DNA of 64,000 nucleotides from Streptomyces sp. NBC_00078 (GTDB taxonomy: Bacteria > Actinomycetota > Actinomycetes > Streptomycetales > Streptomycetaceae). The position numbers and the translations under genes were made by a program. Below, piece after piece: positions 53,168 to 61,565 of the stretch. The stretch is from assembly GCF_026343335.1 (NCBI RefSeq), contig NZ_JAPELX010000001.1, positions 8,432,001-8,496,000 of the forward strand, given 5' to 3'. The notes under the pieces were generated by a model. It did no database searches. It was given only the letters and a program-made list of their open reading frames with translations, and was not told the origin of the DNA. Within the stretch, counting starts at the first letter, position 1; every line of letters starts with the position of its first letter.

Positions 53168-54952
53168 TCACTTCCCGTGCAAACCCCTGCGGCGACGTCC
53201 GCGAAGCGTCAGCATGCCGCCGGCAGCGATGACCAGCAGGCCACCGAGGGCGCTGTACATGACAGCGTTGCTCGCCCCGGTGGAAGCCAGGTCGCCGGAC
53301 GTGCTGCTCGGGGTCGGCCGGCCGACGCGTGCGCCGATCTCCCCCTGCGCACGGGTGCCGGTCGTGCCGGAGGCGGAGACAACCGGCGTGGGGGCGGTCG
53401 GCGTGGGGGCGGGCGTCGGCTTGGCAGCGCCGGCGGTCCCCGGCGCGGGCTTCAGCTGAAGAGTCGTGATCGAGTACGGCGGCAGCGTCTGTGCGGCCGC
53501 CGTGCCCCGCTTCGTCGTCGTCAGGGCAGTGTCTCCCTTGGCATACGAAACGGTCGTGACCGCCCCTGCGGCCGGGGTGTATCCGGCGTACGAGAGCGAC
53601 ACCTGCGCCGCGTTCTGCGGGCTCTTGTTGATCAGCATGACGTTCAGACCGCCGTTGCTGCTCCGCACCGCGTGCACAGCAACCGACGAGTTGCCCGAGG
53701 ACGACTTGACCATGGTGTCGCCAGGCTTCACCAGCGCGGTCAGCGAGCGGATGCCCCAGTAGGTGGGGAAGGGCGTGTCGCGCCGCGGTTCGCACTTCCC
53801 GCCGGCGCAGGTTCCGGCGGAGAGCACACCCCCGTCCTGGTAGTCGGTCTCGCCGTGGACGGTGGTGGGTGCTTGGTCCGTGCCGTTGTGCAGGTTCCAC
53901 CAGTCCACGTGGGTGGCGCCTTGCTCGAACCAGGTCATGTAGGTGTCCGGTGCGAACAGGGCCGCGGCCTGGCTGGTCTGGGCGGGCGAGCCGACGGCGC
54001 CGTTCTCGGTGACCGCGATCTCCACCGAAGCGGCGTTCGAGCCCGCGTACCTGGCGATCAGCGAGCGCAGCGTGGACCTGACACCGGCGATCCGGGAGGG
54101 GGTGTTCAGCAGGTCGGCCGTGGTGGTGCCGCCCGGATACCAGTGGACGATGGCGAAGTCGATCGACTTCGCCGCGATGGAGAGCACCGTGTGGTTCCAG
54201 TCGGCGCTGTCACCGGGAGCCTTCTCCGCATCCGGCCAGAAGCCGGGGGTGGTGAGCACCGCTCCGATCTTCACCTTCGGATCCACGGCCTTCATCGCCT
54301 TCGCGTAGGCGACCAGGTTCTTCGCATACGCCGTCGGGCTCTTGTCGGCGTGCTTGTCAATTTCCCAGCCCTTGCCGTCGCCGTAGTGCCCGTTGCCGTA
54401 GACCTCGTTGCCGATCTCCCAGTACTTCACGCCGTAGCCCTTGTCGACGTTGGCGTACTTGACCCAGTCGGCGGCCTCCTGGGGGGTGCCGGAACCGTAG
54501 TTCGCGGTCAGGATCGGCTGGGCGCCGACCCTCTTCGCGGTGGCCATGAAGTGGTCGAAGTCGGTGTTGGAGGGGATCCAGCCGCTGCCGTCGCCGGAGG
54601 TGTGGGTCTTCCAGTGGTAGTCGTCCGCGCCGGAGCCGCCGGGATAGCGCAGCTGCCGAACTCCCGCGGCCTTCATCAGCGATGTCACCTTGGCGTCGCC
54701 CATGTGCTCATCGCCGAAGCCCGTGTTGAGGCCGGCACCACTGCTGGGCACCGTGCCCAAGGAGGTACCGGCATCCACACGGATGCCGACGGTCGGCGCG
54801 GCGCCCGCGCTGGGCGCCAGGGCGCCGACGCCGGCCGAGGCGGCGAGCACCGCCACCGCCCCCGCGACAAAGCGCCGGCGCACCCGGCTACGGCGGGGCG
54901 TGCGACCCCGAGGCATCGGCTGCTCGGCGGATCTCGGGTTGTCTGGTGACAC
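53168..54952 (-). CDS. Sortase-anchored (LAxTG) TIM-barrel glycoside hydrolase
   Basis: 594 residues. I choose the GTG at 54952 because GGAG lies 6 bases before it; an ATG at 54916 is the alternative. A signal peptide with RRRFVAGAVAVLAASAGVGA precedes a barrel with QLRYPGGSGADDYHWKTHT, acid/base Glu in WEIGNEVYG and nucleophile Glu in AVTENGAVG. This resembles clan GH-A arabinofuranosidase/glucuronidase-like (GH51/GH79/GH39) proteins. A beta domain follows, then a Pro/Thr linker, the sorting motif LASTG near residue 554, a membrane helix (AVMYSALGGLLVIAAGGMLT) and a basic tail. It is thus held on the cell wall. AGTGGCCACT, a perfect palindrome, lies about 77 bp upstream. Confidence 0.8.
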   Translation of the reverse strand: MSPDNPRSAEQPMPRGRTPRRSRVRRRFVAGAVAVLAASAGVGALAPSAGAAPTVGIRVDAGTSLGTVPSSGAGLNTGFGDEHMGDAKVTSLMKAAGVRQLRYPGGSGADDYHWKTHTSGDGSGWIPSNTDFDHFMATAKRVGAQPILTANYGSGTPQEAADWVKYANVDKGYGVKYWEIGNEVYGNGHYGDGKGWEIDKHADKSPTAYAKNLVAYAKAMKAVDPKVKIGAVLTTPGFWPDAEKAPGDSADWNHTVLSIAAKSIDFAIVHWYPGGTTTADLLNTPSRIAGVRSTLRSLIARYAGSNAASVEIAVTENGAVGSPAQTSQAAALFAPDTYMTWFEQGATHVDWWNLHNGTDQAPTTVHGETDYQDGGVLSAGTCAGGKCEPRRDTPFPTYWGIRSLTALVKPGDTMVKSSSGNSSVAVHAVRSSNGGLNVMLINKSPQNAAQVSLSYAGYTPAAGAVTTVSYAKGDTALTTTKRGTAAAQTLPPYSITTLQLKPAPGTAGAAKPTPAPTPTAPTPVVSASGTTGTRAQGEIGARVGRPTPSSTSGDLASTGASNAVMYSALGGLLVIAAGGMLTLRGRRRRGLHGK

Positions 54953-55374
54953 GTGGGGCTCCGATCGGGTGTTGACACAGAGGGCGTAGCGCCGCTGACC
55001 ACGGCTCGCCCTCGTCGGTACACCCCCAAGTGGCCACTCAGAGCGGAAAGGTTGCCATCTCAATTGTTTTTTTCGCCGAGACGCGGTCGCACCGTCTCAC
55101 CGGACCCCGTGACCCCCTGACCCGATGCCCCGCACGGGCTCCCTTTCCACCCCGACGGCGCGAACCACCACATGCTTCCGGCCGCACACCACCCCGCGGC
55201 GGCCGAGCGGCTGAAGCCGCAGAAGCACGGGAAAAGACAGACGGCCGCCGCCAACGCGACGGGCGGCGGCGGGCCCAGGCCGCACCTGCCGGCCGGAGCG
55301 TGGTGGCCGGAGCACCCGACGACCCGGCCACGCCGCATCAACACGCCCAGGAGAACACCCTTGGCAGGCGGGCG
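54953..55374. other. Promoter region of the anchored glycosidase and gene-free DNA
   Basis: About 420 bp. Contains AGTGGCCACT at 55029-55038 and an AT-rich patch (CAATTGTTTTTTT, 55061-55073) rare in this DNA, likely part of the minus-strand promoter. No gene seen. Confidence 0.45.
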
Positions 55375-55549
55375 TTGAGCCGACGGCCTCCGCGCGGTTG
55401 AGCCGGACGACGGGGCTGTCGGTCAGGCGCACCAGCTCGTCGTACCACTCGACGATCGGCATCCAGTCGGTCTCCTCGGCGGTGGGCGCGTCGGCCTGGT
55501 CGGGGTGGATGACGGCCGACGCCACCGCGGGACGACCGCGATCTGGCAC
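55375..55549 (-). pseudogene. ECF sigma factor C-terminal fragment (DUF6596-like)
   Basis: The minus strand reads DAPTAEETDWMPIVEWYDEL and VRLTDSPVVRLNRAEAVG, the C-terminal extension of ECF sigma factors of the DUF6596 type. The sigma-2 and sigma-4 regions are absent and the end is cut. Confidence 0.6.
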
Positions 55550-55620
55550 TACGACGCCACCGGGCAGACCGTCCTACGCTCACTGATCGCCACGACCACT
55601 GACCCCTTGGAGTGGATCAT

Positions 55621-56106
55621 CTAGCTGAGCTGCGTCTGCGGAGCCTGGATCGTCGTACTCACCGATCTCGGTGACGGCATGCCGGCGACGGTACGCGGAC
55701 CCGGATGACGCACCACCGCCCAGACGGTCTTGCCCTGCCGTCCCCGGGGGCGTACCCCCCAGGTCTGGGCGAGTTGGTCGACGAGGTGCAGACCGCGCCC
55801 CTTCTCGTCGTCCGCGGTCGGCGCGTCGTGCAGGACGGGCTGTGCGGAACTCTCGTCGGAGACCGCTATGAAACAGGAGCCGTCGGCCCGTGCCGTCACC
55901 GCCATCTCGAATTCGCGCTCCAGGATGGGCCCGTGACGGACGACGTTCGCCGCCAGCTCGGAGGCCAGCAGGACGACTCTCTCCGTCATGTCCTCGCCCG
56001 TGCCGTACCCCCAGGCGGCCAGATGTTGCCGCACCTGGTACCGGGCGAAGCCGACCGAAGCCGGATGGCGGGGAAGCCGGAACGTCTCCCGTCTCAGCAC
56101 ACGCAT
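55621..56106 (-). CDS. RsbW-like ATP-binding (anti-sigma/regulatory) protein
   Basis: 161 residues with a HATPase_c fold: ERVVLLASELAANVVRHGP is the N box, and DEKGRGLHLVDQLAQTWGVR the G box. These small serine-kinase-like proteins are abundant in Streptomyces and switch sigma factors or partner with anti-anti-sigma proteins. GGGAGGG abuts the ATG at 56106, so the GTG at 56100 (6-base spacing) is a possible start. It stands alone. Confidence 0.87.
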   Translation of the reverse strand: MRVLRRETFRLPRHPASVGFARYQVRQHLAAWGYGTGEDMTERVVLLASELAANVVRHGPILEREFEMAVTARADGSCFIAVSDESSAQPVLHDAPTADDEKGRGLHLVDQLAQTWGVRPRGRQGKTVWAVVRHPGPRTVAGMPSPRSVSTTIQAPQTQLS

Positions 56107-56674
56107 CCCTCCCGAATGACACCGAAAACACTCGACACTGGAAGAAGCGCACACTGACAGATGTTTGTCACACCGCACACGATGCGCGGCTGAAACTGGC
56201 CATATCTGGACCGTCGGTAACGAGGGACGGATGCATGGCCCCGTTCGCGTCGAGACGCCGTGACGGAAGTCCGGGCCGTGTCGAGTCGTCAAGAAGCAAG
56301 CAGCTCAAGGCTGGTGCAGGCCGGGGGCTTCGAGGCCCCGGGACGCGAGTTCCGGGCACCGTGACACCTCCGGGTGGCCGTCCGGGCAGCTGTTCGTTCT
56401 CGGACAGAATGGCTGACGTGTGCGCTTCGGCCGGCGGCCGGCGCCTCCCCAGCGGTCGAGTGCGGCGCGCCGACCGGGAACCGGCTTCGAGGCGCCGTGC
56501 CGAAATGGACCCGCCGTTCTTCCTGCTCAGCCGTCCCGCCGACACCTCGCCGAGGTTGATCCGTCAGCGACGCCCTGCACCGGGCCGAGAACACCGAGAC
56601 CGACGCAGCGGTGCTGCCGTGGTGGCGCCGACCGCGACAGGCAACAGGCCTGCGGGAAGCGGCCGTTGGAGGAG
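56107..56674. other. Gene-free region of about 570 bp
   Basis: No homologous protein was recognised in any frame. Open frames on both strands look like GC-rich artefacts. It contains the promoter of the RsbW-like gene at its left end. Confidence 0.45.
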
Positions 56675-58372
56675 CTATACGTGCCGGTCGACGCCTGTGC
56701 GTGCCGGTTCGGGGCGGTGGACGCCGCGGGGCCGGTAGCCGAGCTCGTCGGAGCGGCCCAGCAGGTCGGCGAGGTACCAGATGATGGCGAGCCACATCTC
56801 GGTGCCTTGAAGACCAGGTTCGGGGCCGATGCCCGTGGGGCCGAAGCCGAACCCACGGCCGTCGTGCCAGCGGGGCAGGGCGGCGGCCAGCTGCCGCTCG
56901 GCCCAGGCGCGGATGTCGGCCGTACGGTAGCCGTCGCCACCGGAGCCCGCACCGAGCTGTCGGCTGCACAGCCACAAGGGGTGGGCCACGTCCAGCACGT
57001 TGCAGGCGTTCTCCCGGCCCGCGCCGAAGTGGCGGGAGTCGCGGGCGTGGTCCAGAACCGCGTCCACGACCCGCTCCGGATACGGCACCGGCAGCCCGAA
57101 CTGGGCGAAGGAGCCACGCGTCAGCCGGTAGTAGCCGTTGACGACCTGCAACCGCCCGTCCTCGGGCGCCGCACTGCCCCACATGCCGCTCCACGGGTCG
57201 GCCCGGGTGACCAGCCAGCCGAACAACGCCTCCCGCGCACCGCTGTCCTGGGCGCCGTCCGCGCCCCCGCGCCGCAGATTCCAGTGCGCGGCCGTGGCCC
57301 AGGCGTCGATCCAGGCACCGGCACCCCACACGCCGTCGTGCCACGGCAACCCCTCAAGCCGCGCGACGAGTTGACGTGCCGTCATCTCCCGTACACCGCA
57401 CACCGGATGAGGGAAGGAGGTGCCCATCAGGTCGAGCGCATAGCCGACCGACAGGATGTGGTAGAGCGCGGCTCCCTCACCGACGAAGCCGTCGTCGTCC
57501 GTCGCGGGCGCCGGGTCGCCCAGTTCCGGCACCAGACCGGTCTGCGGATCCTGGGCGCTGTGCAGCCGCCGTACATGCTCGTCGGTGGGCAACTGTTCGG
57601 GCGCCGAGCCCAGGAGCAGGTCGGCGATCTCCACGGCGTCGCAGTGCGCCCGCACGGTCGGTGTCCTACCGGGACGGTCGACGTAGCGCTCGCCGTCCCA
57701 GCAGCGCGCCAGGATGTCGGGCGCCTGCGCGCGGGCGGTGTCGGCGAACCGGGCCAGCGGGCCTCGGAGGGCCGGAGCGGTGGGAGCCGTGCTGGGGGAG
57801 TCCCGGCGGTCGCGAAGGGGACGTGCCGGGTTCCCGGCCGCCACCGTCCACGCCGGGAGATCCTTGGTGACGACGGCTCCCGCGCCGATGACACAGTGGT
57901 CGCCGATGGTCACCCCGTCCACCACAACCACGTGCGAGCCGATCCACACGTCGTCCCCGACCTTGATCCCCCTGCTGCTGAGCGGCTGTTGGAAGACCGG
58001 ACGATCGGGTGCCATCGAATGGTTGAAGCCGAGCAGTGACGTGTGTGCGCCGATCCGTACGCCGTCGCCCAGCACGACCGCGCCCCGCACCGTGGTGAAC
58101 GGGTTGAGCGTGCAGTCCGCGCCGGTGGTCAACTCCCCGGTGACATAGGCGTGCGCGGCGATGTACGAGTCGTCGCCGAGGCGCAGCCGGTCCGGGAGGA
58201 CCGCCGCGGAATGGGCGACGTAGCACCGTTCGCCGATCCCGCTGTCCCCGCCGACCGCCTGCTGCCGCGCCCGCTGGGCGTGCCGCTGCTCCTCGGTCGC
58301 GGTCTCGGCGAACAGCCACGGACAGTGGTCGAAATGCCGTACCGACGCATCCTGTTGGTGATCCAGATCCAT
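56675..58372 (-). CDS. Hexapeptide acyltransferase with long helical C-terminal domain
   Basis: 565 residues. Residues about 45-190 are a left-handed beta-helix of hexapeptide repeats (LGDDSYIAAHAYVTGELTTG, IKVGDDVWIGSHVVVVDGVT, IGAGAVVTKDLPAWTVAAGN), as in maltose/xenobiotic O-acetyltransferases. Residues about 210-565 form a second domain, rich in Trp and helices (WGAGAWIDAWATAAHWNLRR, MWGSAAPEDGRLQVVNGYYR), which looks like an alpha/alpha barrel. I do not recognise its family. The fusion suggests an acetyltransferase joined to a carbohydrate- or lipid-handling unit. Start at 58372 lacks a strong ribosome site. Divergent from the Nudix gene. Confidence 0.75.
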   Translation of the reverse strand: MDLDHQQDASVRHFDHCPWLFAETATEEQRHAQRARQQAVGGDSGIGERCYVAHSAAVLPDRLRLGDDSYIAAHAYVTGELTTGADCTLNPFTTVRGAVVLGDGVRIGAHTSLLGFNHSMAPDRPVFQQPLSSRGIKVGDDVWIGSHVVVVDGVTIGDHCVIGAGAVVTKDLPAWTVAAGNPARPLRDRRDSPSTAPTAPALRGPLARFADTARAQAPDILARCWDGERYVDRPGRTPTVRAHCDAVEIADLLLGSAPEQLPTDEHVRRLHSAQDPQTGLVPELGDPAPATDDDGFVGEGAALYHILSVGYALDLMGTSFPHPVCGVREMTARQLVARLEGLPWHDGVWGAGAWIDAWATAAHWNLRRGGADGAQDSGAREALFGWLVTRADPWSGMWGSAAPEDGRLQVVNGYYRLTRGSFAQFGLPVPYPERVVDAVLDHARDSRHFGAGRENACNVLDVAHPLWLCSRQLGAGSGGDGYRTADIRAWAERQLAAALPRWHDGRGFGFGPTGIGPEPGLQGTEMWLAIIWYLADLLGRSDELGYRPRGVHRPEPARTGVDRHV

Positions 58373-58460
58373 GGGCCGAACGGTATGCAGCCGGACGCCC
58401 GGTGGGAAGGGGCCGTAGCGGGAAGCGCGACTGTCAGAGGCTCGCCGTACCCTCCGGCAG

Positions 58461-58985
58461 ATGACACCGCACCGCATCGAACCCCGCACCCTCGAAGCCG
58501 CAGTGCGGGATGCGCGGCAGGCGGTGGCCGTGTACGACAACGCCCTGGAGCGGCTGCTGCACCCGCAGGCGGCGCTGAACCCGCCGTTCGCCGCCGAGGT
58601 GTGGGTCTTCGACAGCACGCTGACGCAGGTCCTGCTGGTGCGGCACCGCTGGCGGGGATGGGTGCCGCCCGGAGGCAAGGTGGACCCCGGCGAGACGCCG
58701 CGGGAAGCGGCGCGCCGGGAGCTGCTGGAGGAGACGGGCGTCCGGGCCGGGCTCCTTGAGCAGCCGGCGGCCGTCACGGTCCGCTCCTATCACCCCGACT
58801 GGTCGGCCACTGTGGGCGTGACCTTTCTCGAAGTCCTCGACCGGCGAACGGGGTTGACGCCCGAGGAGGGCCAGCCCGCGGCCTGGCTGCCGCTCGACGA
58901 GCCCTGGCAGGGCTGGTTCGCCGAAGACCGGCTCCTGATGCGGCAGTGCGCGGACCGGCTGCGGCGACGGGGCCATGGATCGTGA
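58461..58985 (+). CDS. Nudix hydrolase
   Basis: 174 residues with a complete Nudix box, GGKVDPGETPREAARRELLE followed by ETGV. The preceding VLLVRHRWRGWVPPGG is the usual substrate-side strand. Such enzymes cleave nucleoside diphosphate derivatives. Specificity cannot be read from sequence. Possible operon with the broken murJ gene 26 bp downstream. Confidence 0.88.
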   Translation: MTPHRIEPRTLEAAVRDARQAVAVYDNALERLLHPQAALNPPFAAEVWVFDSTLTQVLLVRHRWRGWVPPGGKVDPGETPREAARRELLEETGVRAGLLEQPAAVTVRSYHPDWSATVGVTFLEVLDRRTGLTPEEGQPAAWLPLDEPWQGWFAEDRLLMRQCADRLRRRGHGS

Positions 58986-59011
58986 GGATCTTGACGGCAT
59001 AGGTTGGGTGC

Positions 59012-60165
59012 ATGACACAGGGGGAACAGCCCGCGACGCTGACCACGCCGTCGGGCGAACAGACAGGCGAACAGACAGGCGAACCGACAGGTCGGCGCCA
59101 TGCCGCTCCGCGGAGGGAAGCGGCGAAGGGAGGACCGGCCCGGGCGTCCTTGCTGATGGCGCTGGCCACCGTCGTCTCACGTGCCACGGGGCTGATACGG
59201 CAGATCCTGCAGGCCGCGGCACTGGGCACGGGCCTGCTGGCCAGTACCTACAACACGGCGAACACGGTGCCGACCAGCCTGTACACACTGCTGGTCGGTG
59301 GCGCGCTCAACGCCGTCCTGGTGCCCCAACTGGTCCGCGCGCGCACCACACATCCGGACGGCGGCCGGGCCTACGAGCAGCGCCTGGTGACCCTGGTGGT
59401 GTGCGTGCTCGGCGCAGGCACCGCGCTGGCCGTGTGGGCACGTCGATCGTCACGGTGTCCCTGGTGACCGCGCTGCTGCCCCGTATGAGCAGGGCCGCCG
59501 CCGAGGGCCGGGTCGCGGACCTGCGCGCCGATCTGTCCCGCGCCTTGCGCGTCAGCGGTGTCGTCATCGTGCCCGCGGCCTTCCTCTTCCTCGCGCTGGG
59601 CCCGCAGATCGCCGTGCTGCTGTTCGCCCACGGCGCGGCCGACCCGACCACCGCGCAGCCACTAGGACACATGCTGCAGGCGTTCGGGCTCGGCCTGATC
59701 CCGTTCTCCGCGCAGTACCTGCTGCTGCGCGGCTTCTACGCCTTCGAGGACACCCGCACCCCGTTCTTCATGGCCGTCTCGATCGCCGCGGTCAACATCG
59801 CCCTGGCCACCGCCTGCCATGTGCTGCTGCCCGTCCGCTGGTCCGTGACCGGCATGGCCGGCTCCTACACCCTCTCCTACCTGGCCGGCCTCGCGCTCAC
59901 CGCACGGCTGCTGCGCCGCAGGACCGGCGCCCGCCTCGACGACGGAACCCTGCGCCGCACCTATCTGAAACTGCTGTCGGCCGCCGCTCTGGCCGCGACC
60001 GTGGGCTGGGCCACCGCACACGCCTGCGCCGGCCTCCTGGGCAGTGGCACCTGGGCCGTCGCGGCCGATCTGGGCGCAGGAACACTCGCGCTGGCTCTGG
60101 CGCATCTCGTCCTGGCCCGCCTGCTGAAGATCGGAGAACTGGGCCGCCTTCCCGGACTGCGCTGA
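59012..60165 (+). pseudogene. murJ-like: MurJ-family lipid II flippase, internal deletion
   Basis: The first frame (59012 to about 59442) gives a polar N-terminus with a GEQTGEQTGEPTG repeat, then ASLLMALATVVSRATGLIRQ, the start of MurJ, and TVPTSLYTLLVGGALNAVLV. Near 59442 similarity jumps to VGTSIVTVSLVTALLPRMSR in another frame, which is normally about 170 residues later, and then runs to the normal end. So about 500 bp are missing, with GGGCAC/GGCAC-like microhomology at the joint, and the frame is broken. MurJ flips lipid II or acts as a MviN-like exporter. Streptomyces have paralogues, so loss need not be lethal. Confidence 0.75.
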
Positions 60166-60271
60166 CGGCCGGCCGGTGGATCAGCCAGCATCCGTGAGCG
60201 GTTTACGGGGCCCGCTGCGGGCTACGCGGGCGACGTGTCCGAACTCGCCGATCCAGGACCTGGGAGGAACC

Positions 60272-60697
60272 ATGACCCGGAAAGTACGCGACGTGATGTC
60301 GTCCGGCGCGGCCGCCGTCGAGCCCATGACCACGGTGGCTCGCGCGGCCCGCGTGATGCGTGAGCAGGACGTCGGAGACGTGCTGGTGGCCTACGACGTC
60401 GATCTGTTCGGCGTGCTCACCGACCGTGACATCGTGATCCGTGCTCTCGCCGAGGGCCGCGACCCGGCCGTGACGACCGTCGGATCCGTGTGCACGCCAC
60501 CGCCCGTGGCGACCCTGACGCCCGACGACACGACCGACCGGGCGATCGAGCTGATGCGCCGGCACGCCGTGCGCCGCCTCCCGGTCGTGGAGCACGGCGG
60601 CTGTCCGGTCGGTGTGATCAGCCTCGGCGACCTGGCCGCTACGGAGAACCCGCACCCCGCGCTGACGGACATCGGCAAGGCGGCACCGAACCACTGA
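60272..60697 (+). CDS. Two-CBS-domain protein
   Basis: 141 residues. The first CBS domain covers about 8-60 (VRDVMSSGAAAVEPMTTVAR, FGVLTDRDIVIRALAEG), the second about 72-125 (RLPVVEHGGCPVGVISLGDL). Such stand-alone pairs bind adenosyl compounds and occur near dormancy or stress genes. GGGAGGAAC precedes the ATG. The next gene, a phosphoribosyltransferase, is 131 bp away on the same strand, and may be co-expressed. Confidence 0.88.
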   Translation: MTRKVRDVMSSGAAAVEPMTTVARAARVMREQDVGDVLVAYDVDLFGVLTDRDIVIRALAEGRDPAVTTVGSVCTPPPVATLTPDDTTDRAIELMRRHAVRRLPVVEHGGCPVGVISLGDLAATENPHPALTDIGKAAPNH

Positions 60698-60828
60698 AGG
60701 GGTCTACGGGTCTTCTACGGGTCCACGGGTCCACGGGATCAACAGCCCCGGGGCGTCGACCGGCGCGTGAGGGGTACGCGGGGCACCGGAGGAGGGGGCC
60801 GTCTCCATGGAAAGGAGTGGCGACCGCG

Positions 60829-61488
60829 ATGCAGTTCCATGACCGCGGGCAGGCCGGACGGGAACTGGCCGAGCGGCTGCGGATCCAGCAGGAGAAGGGC
60901 GCCCTGCCCGACCCCGTCGTCCTGGCGCTGCCCCGCGGAGGCGTCGCCGTGGCTCACGAGGTGGCGCGGGTGCTCGACGCCCCGCTCGACGTGCTGGTCG
61001 TGCGGAAGATAGGTGTTCCGGGCCACGAGGAGTTCGGCGTCGGTGCGATCGTGGGTGAGGAGGATCCGCTCTTCGACCGGCGCACCCTCGACTACCTGGG
61101 CCTCAGCGAGTCGTCGCTCGCCTCCGTGGTGAAGAGGGAACGCGAGGAGCTCCGCCGCCGCGAACGCCTCTACCGGCAGGACCGTTCCGCCCCCGACCTG
61201 ACCGGCCGGACCGTGATCGTCGTGGACGACGGGCTGGCGACCGGCTCAACGGCCCGCGCAGCCCTGCGCTGTGTACGGCGTCAGTCGCCCCGCCGCGTGG
61301 TGCTGGCCGTGCCGGTCGGCTCACCGGAGGCGGCGGAAGGGATGCGTGCCGAGGCCGACGAGGTGTTCTGCCTGCACCGGCCGCCCGGCTTCACGTCCGT
61401 GGGCCTGTGCTACGAGGAGTTCGGACAGCTGACGGACGAGGACGTGCTCGCAGCGCTGCGCATGACGGCAGAACACCGGAGCGCCTGA
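60829..61488 (+). CDS. Phosphoribosyltransferase family protein
   Basis: 219 residues. VIVVDDGLATGSTARAAL is the PRPP-binding motif of type I phosphoribosyltransferases. The N-terminal ALPRGGVAVAHEVAR and RKIGVPGHEEFGVGAI match the short actinobacterial group often linked to dormancy or universal-stress genes. Substrate unknown. AAGGAG lies about 12 bases before the ATG, a little far. Confidence 0.85.
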   Translation: MQFHDRGQAGRELAERLRIQQEKGALPDPVVLALPRGGVAVAHEVARVLDAPLDVLVVRKIGVPGHEEFGVGAIVGEEDPLFDRRTLDYLGLSESSLASVVKREREELRRRERLYRQDRSAPDLTGRTVIVVDDGLATGSTARAALRCVRRQSPRRVVLAVPVGSPEAAEGMRAEADEVFCLHRPPGFTSVGLCYEEFGQLTDEDVLAALRMTAEHRSA

Positions 61489-61502
61489 CCCGACCGAAGT
61501 GA

Positions 61503-61542
61503 CGATGGGGACGCGCCACCGGAACGTGGCGCATCCCCATCG
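61503..61542. terminator. Bidirectional hairpin between PRT gene and argG
   Basis: 17-bp arms (CGATGGGGACGCGCCAC / GTGGCGCATCCCCATCG, one G-T or A-C mismatch) with loop CGGAAC, between convergent genes. Confidence 0.8.
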
Positions 61543-61565
61543 ACGAGCCCTTCGTGCCCTACGGC

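Noticed and set aside
55550..55624. C-terminal end of a plus-strand protein (IWHYDATGQTVLRS, ending EWII)
   Set aside because: Only about 30 codons with no family recognised and no upstream frame.
56420..58039. Long plus-strand open frame of about 540 codons
   Set aside because: Antisense to the hexapeptide acyltransferase gene, which has recognisable domains.
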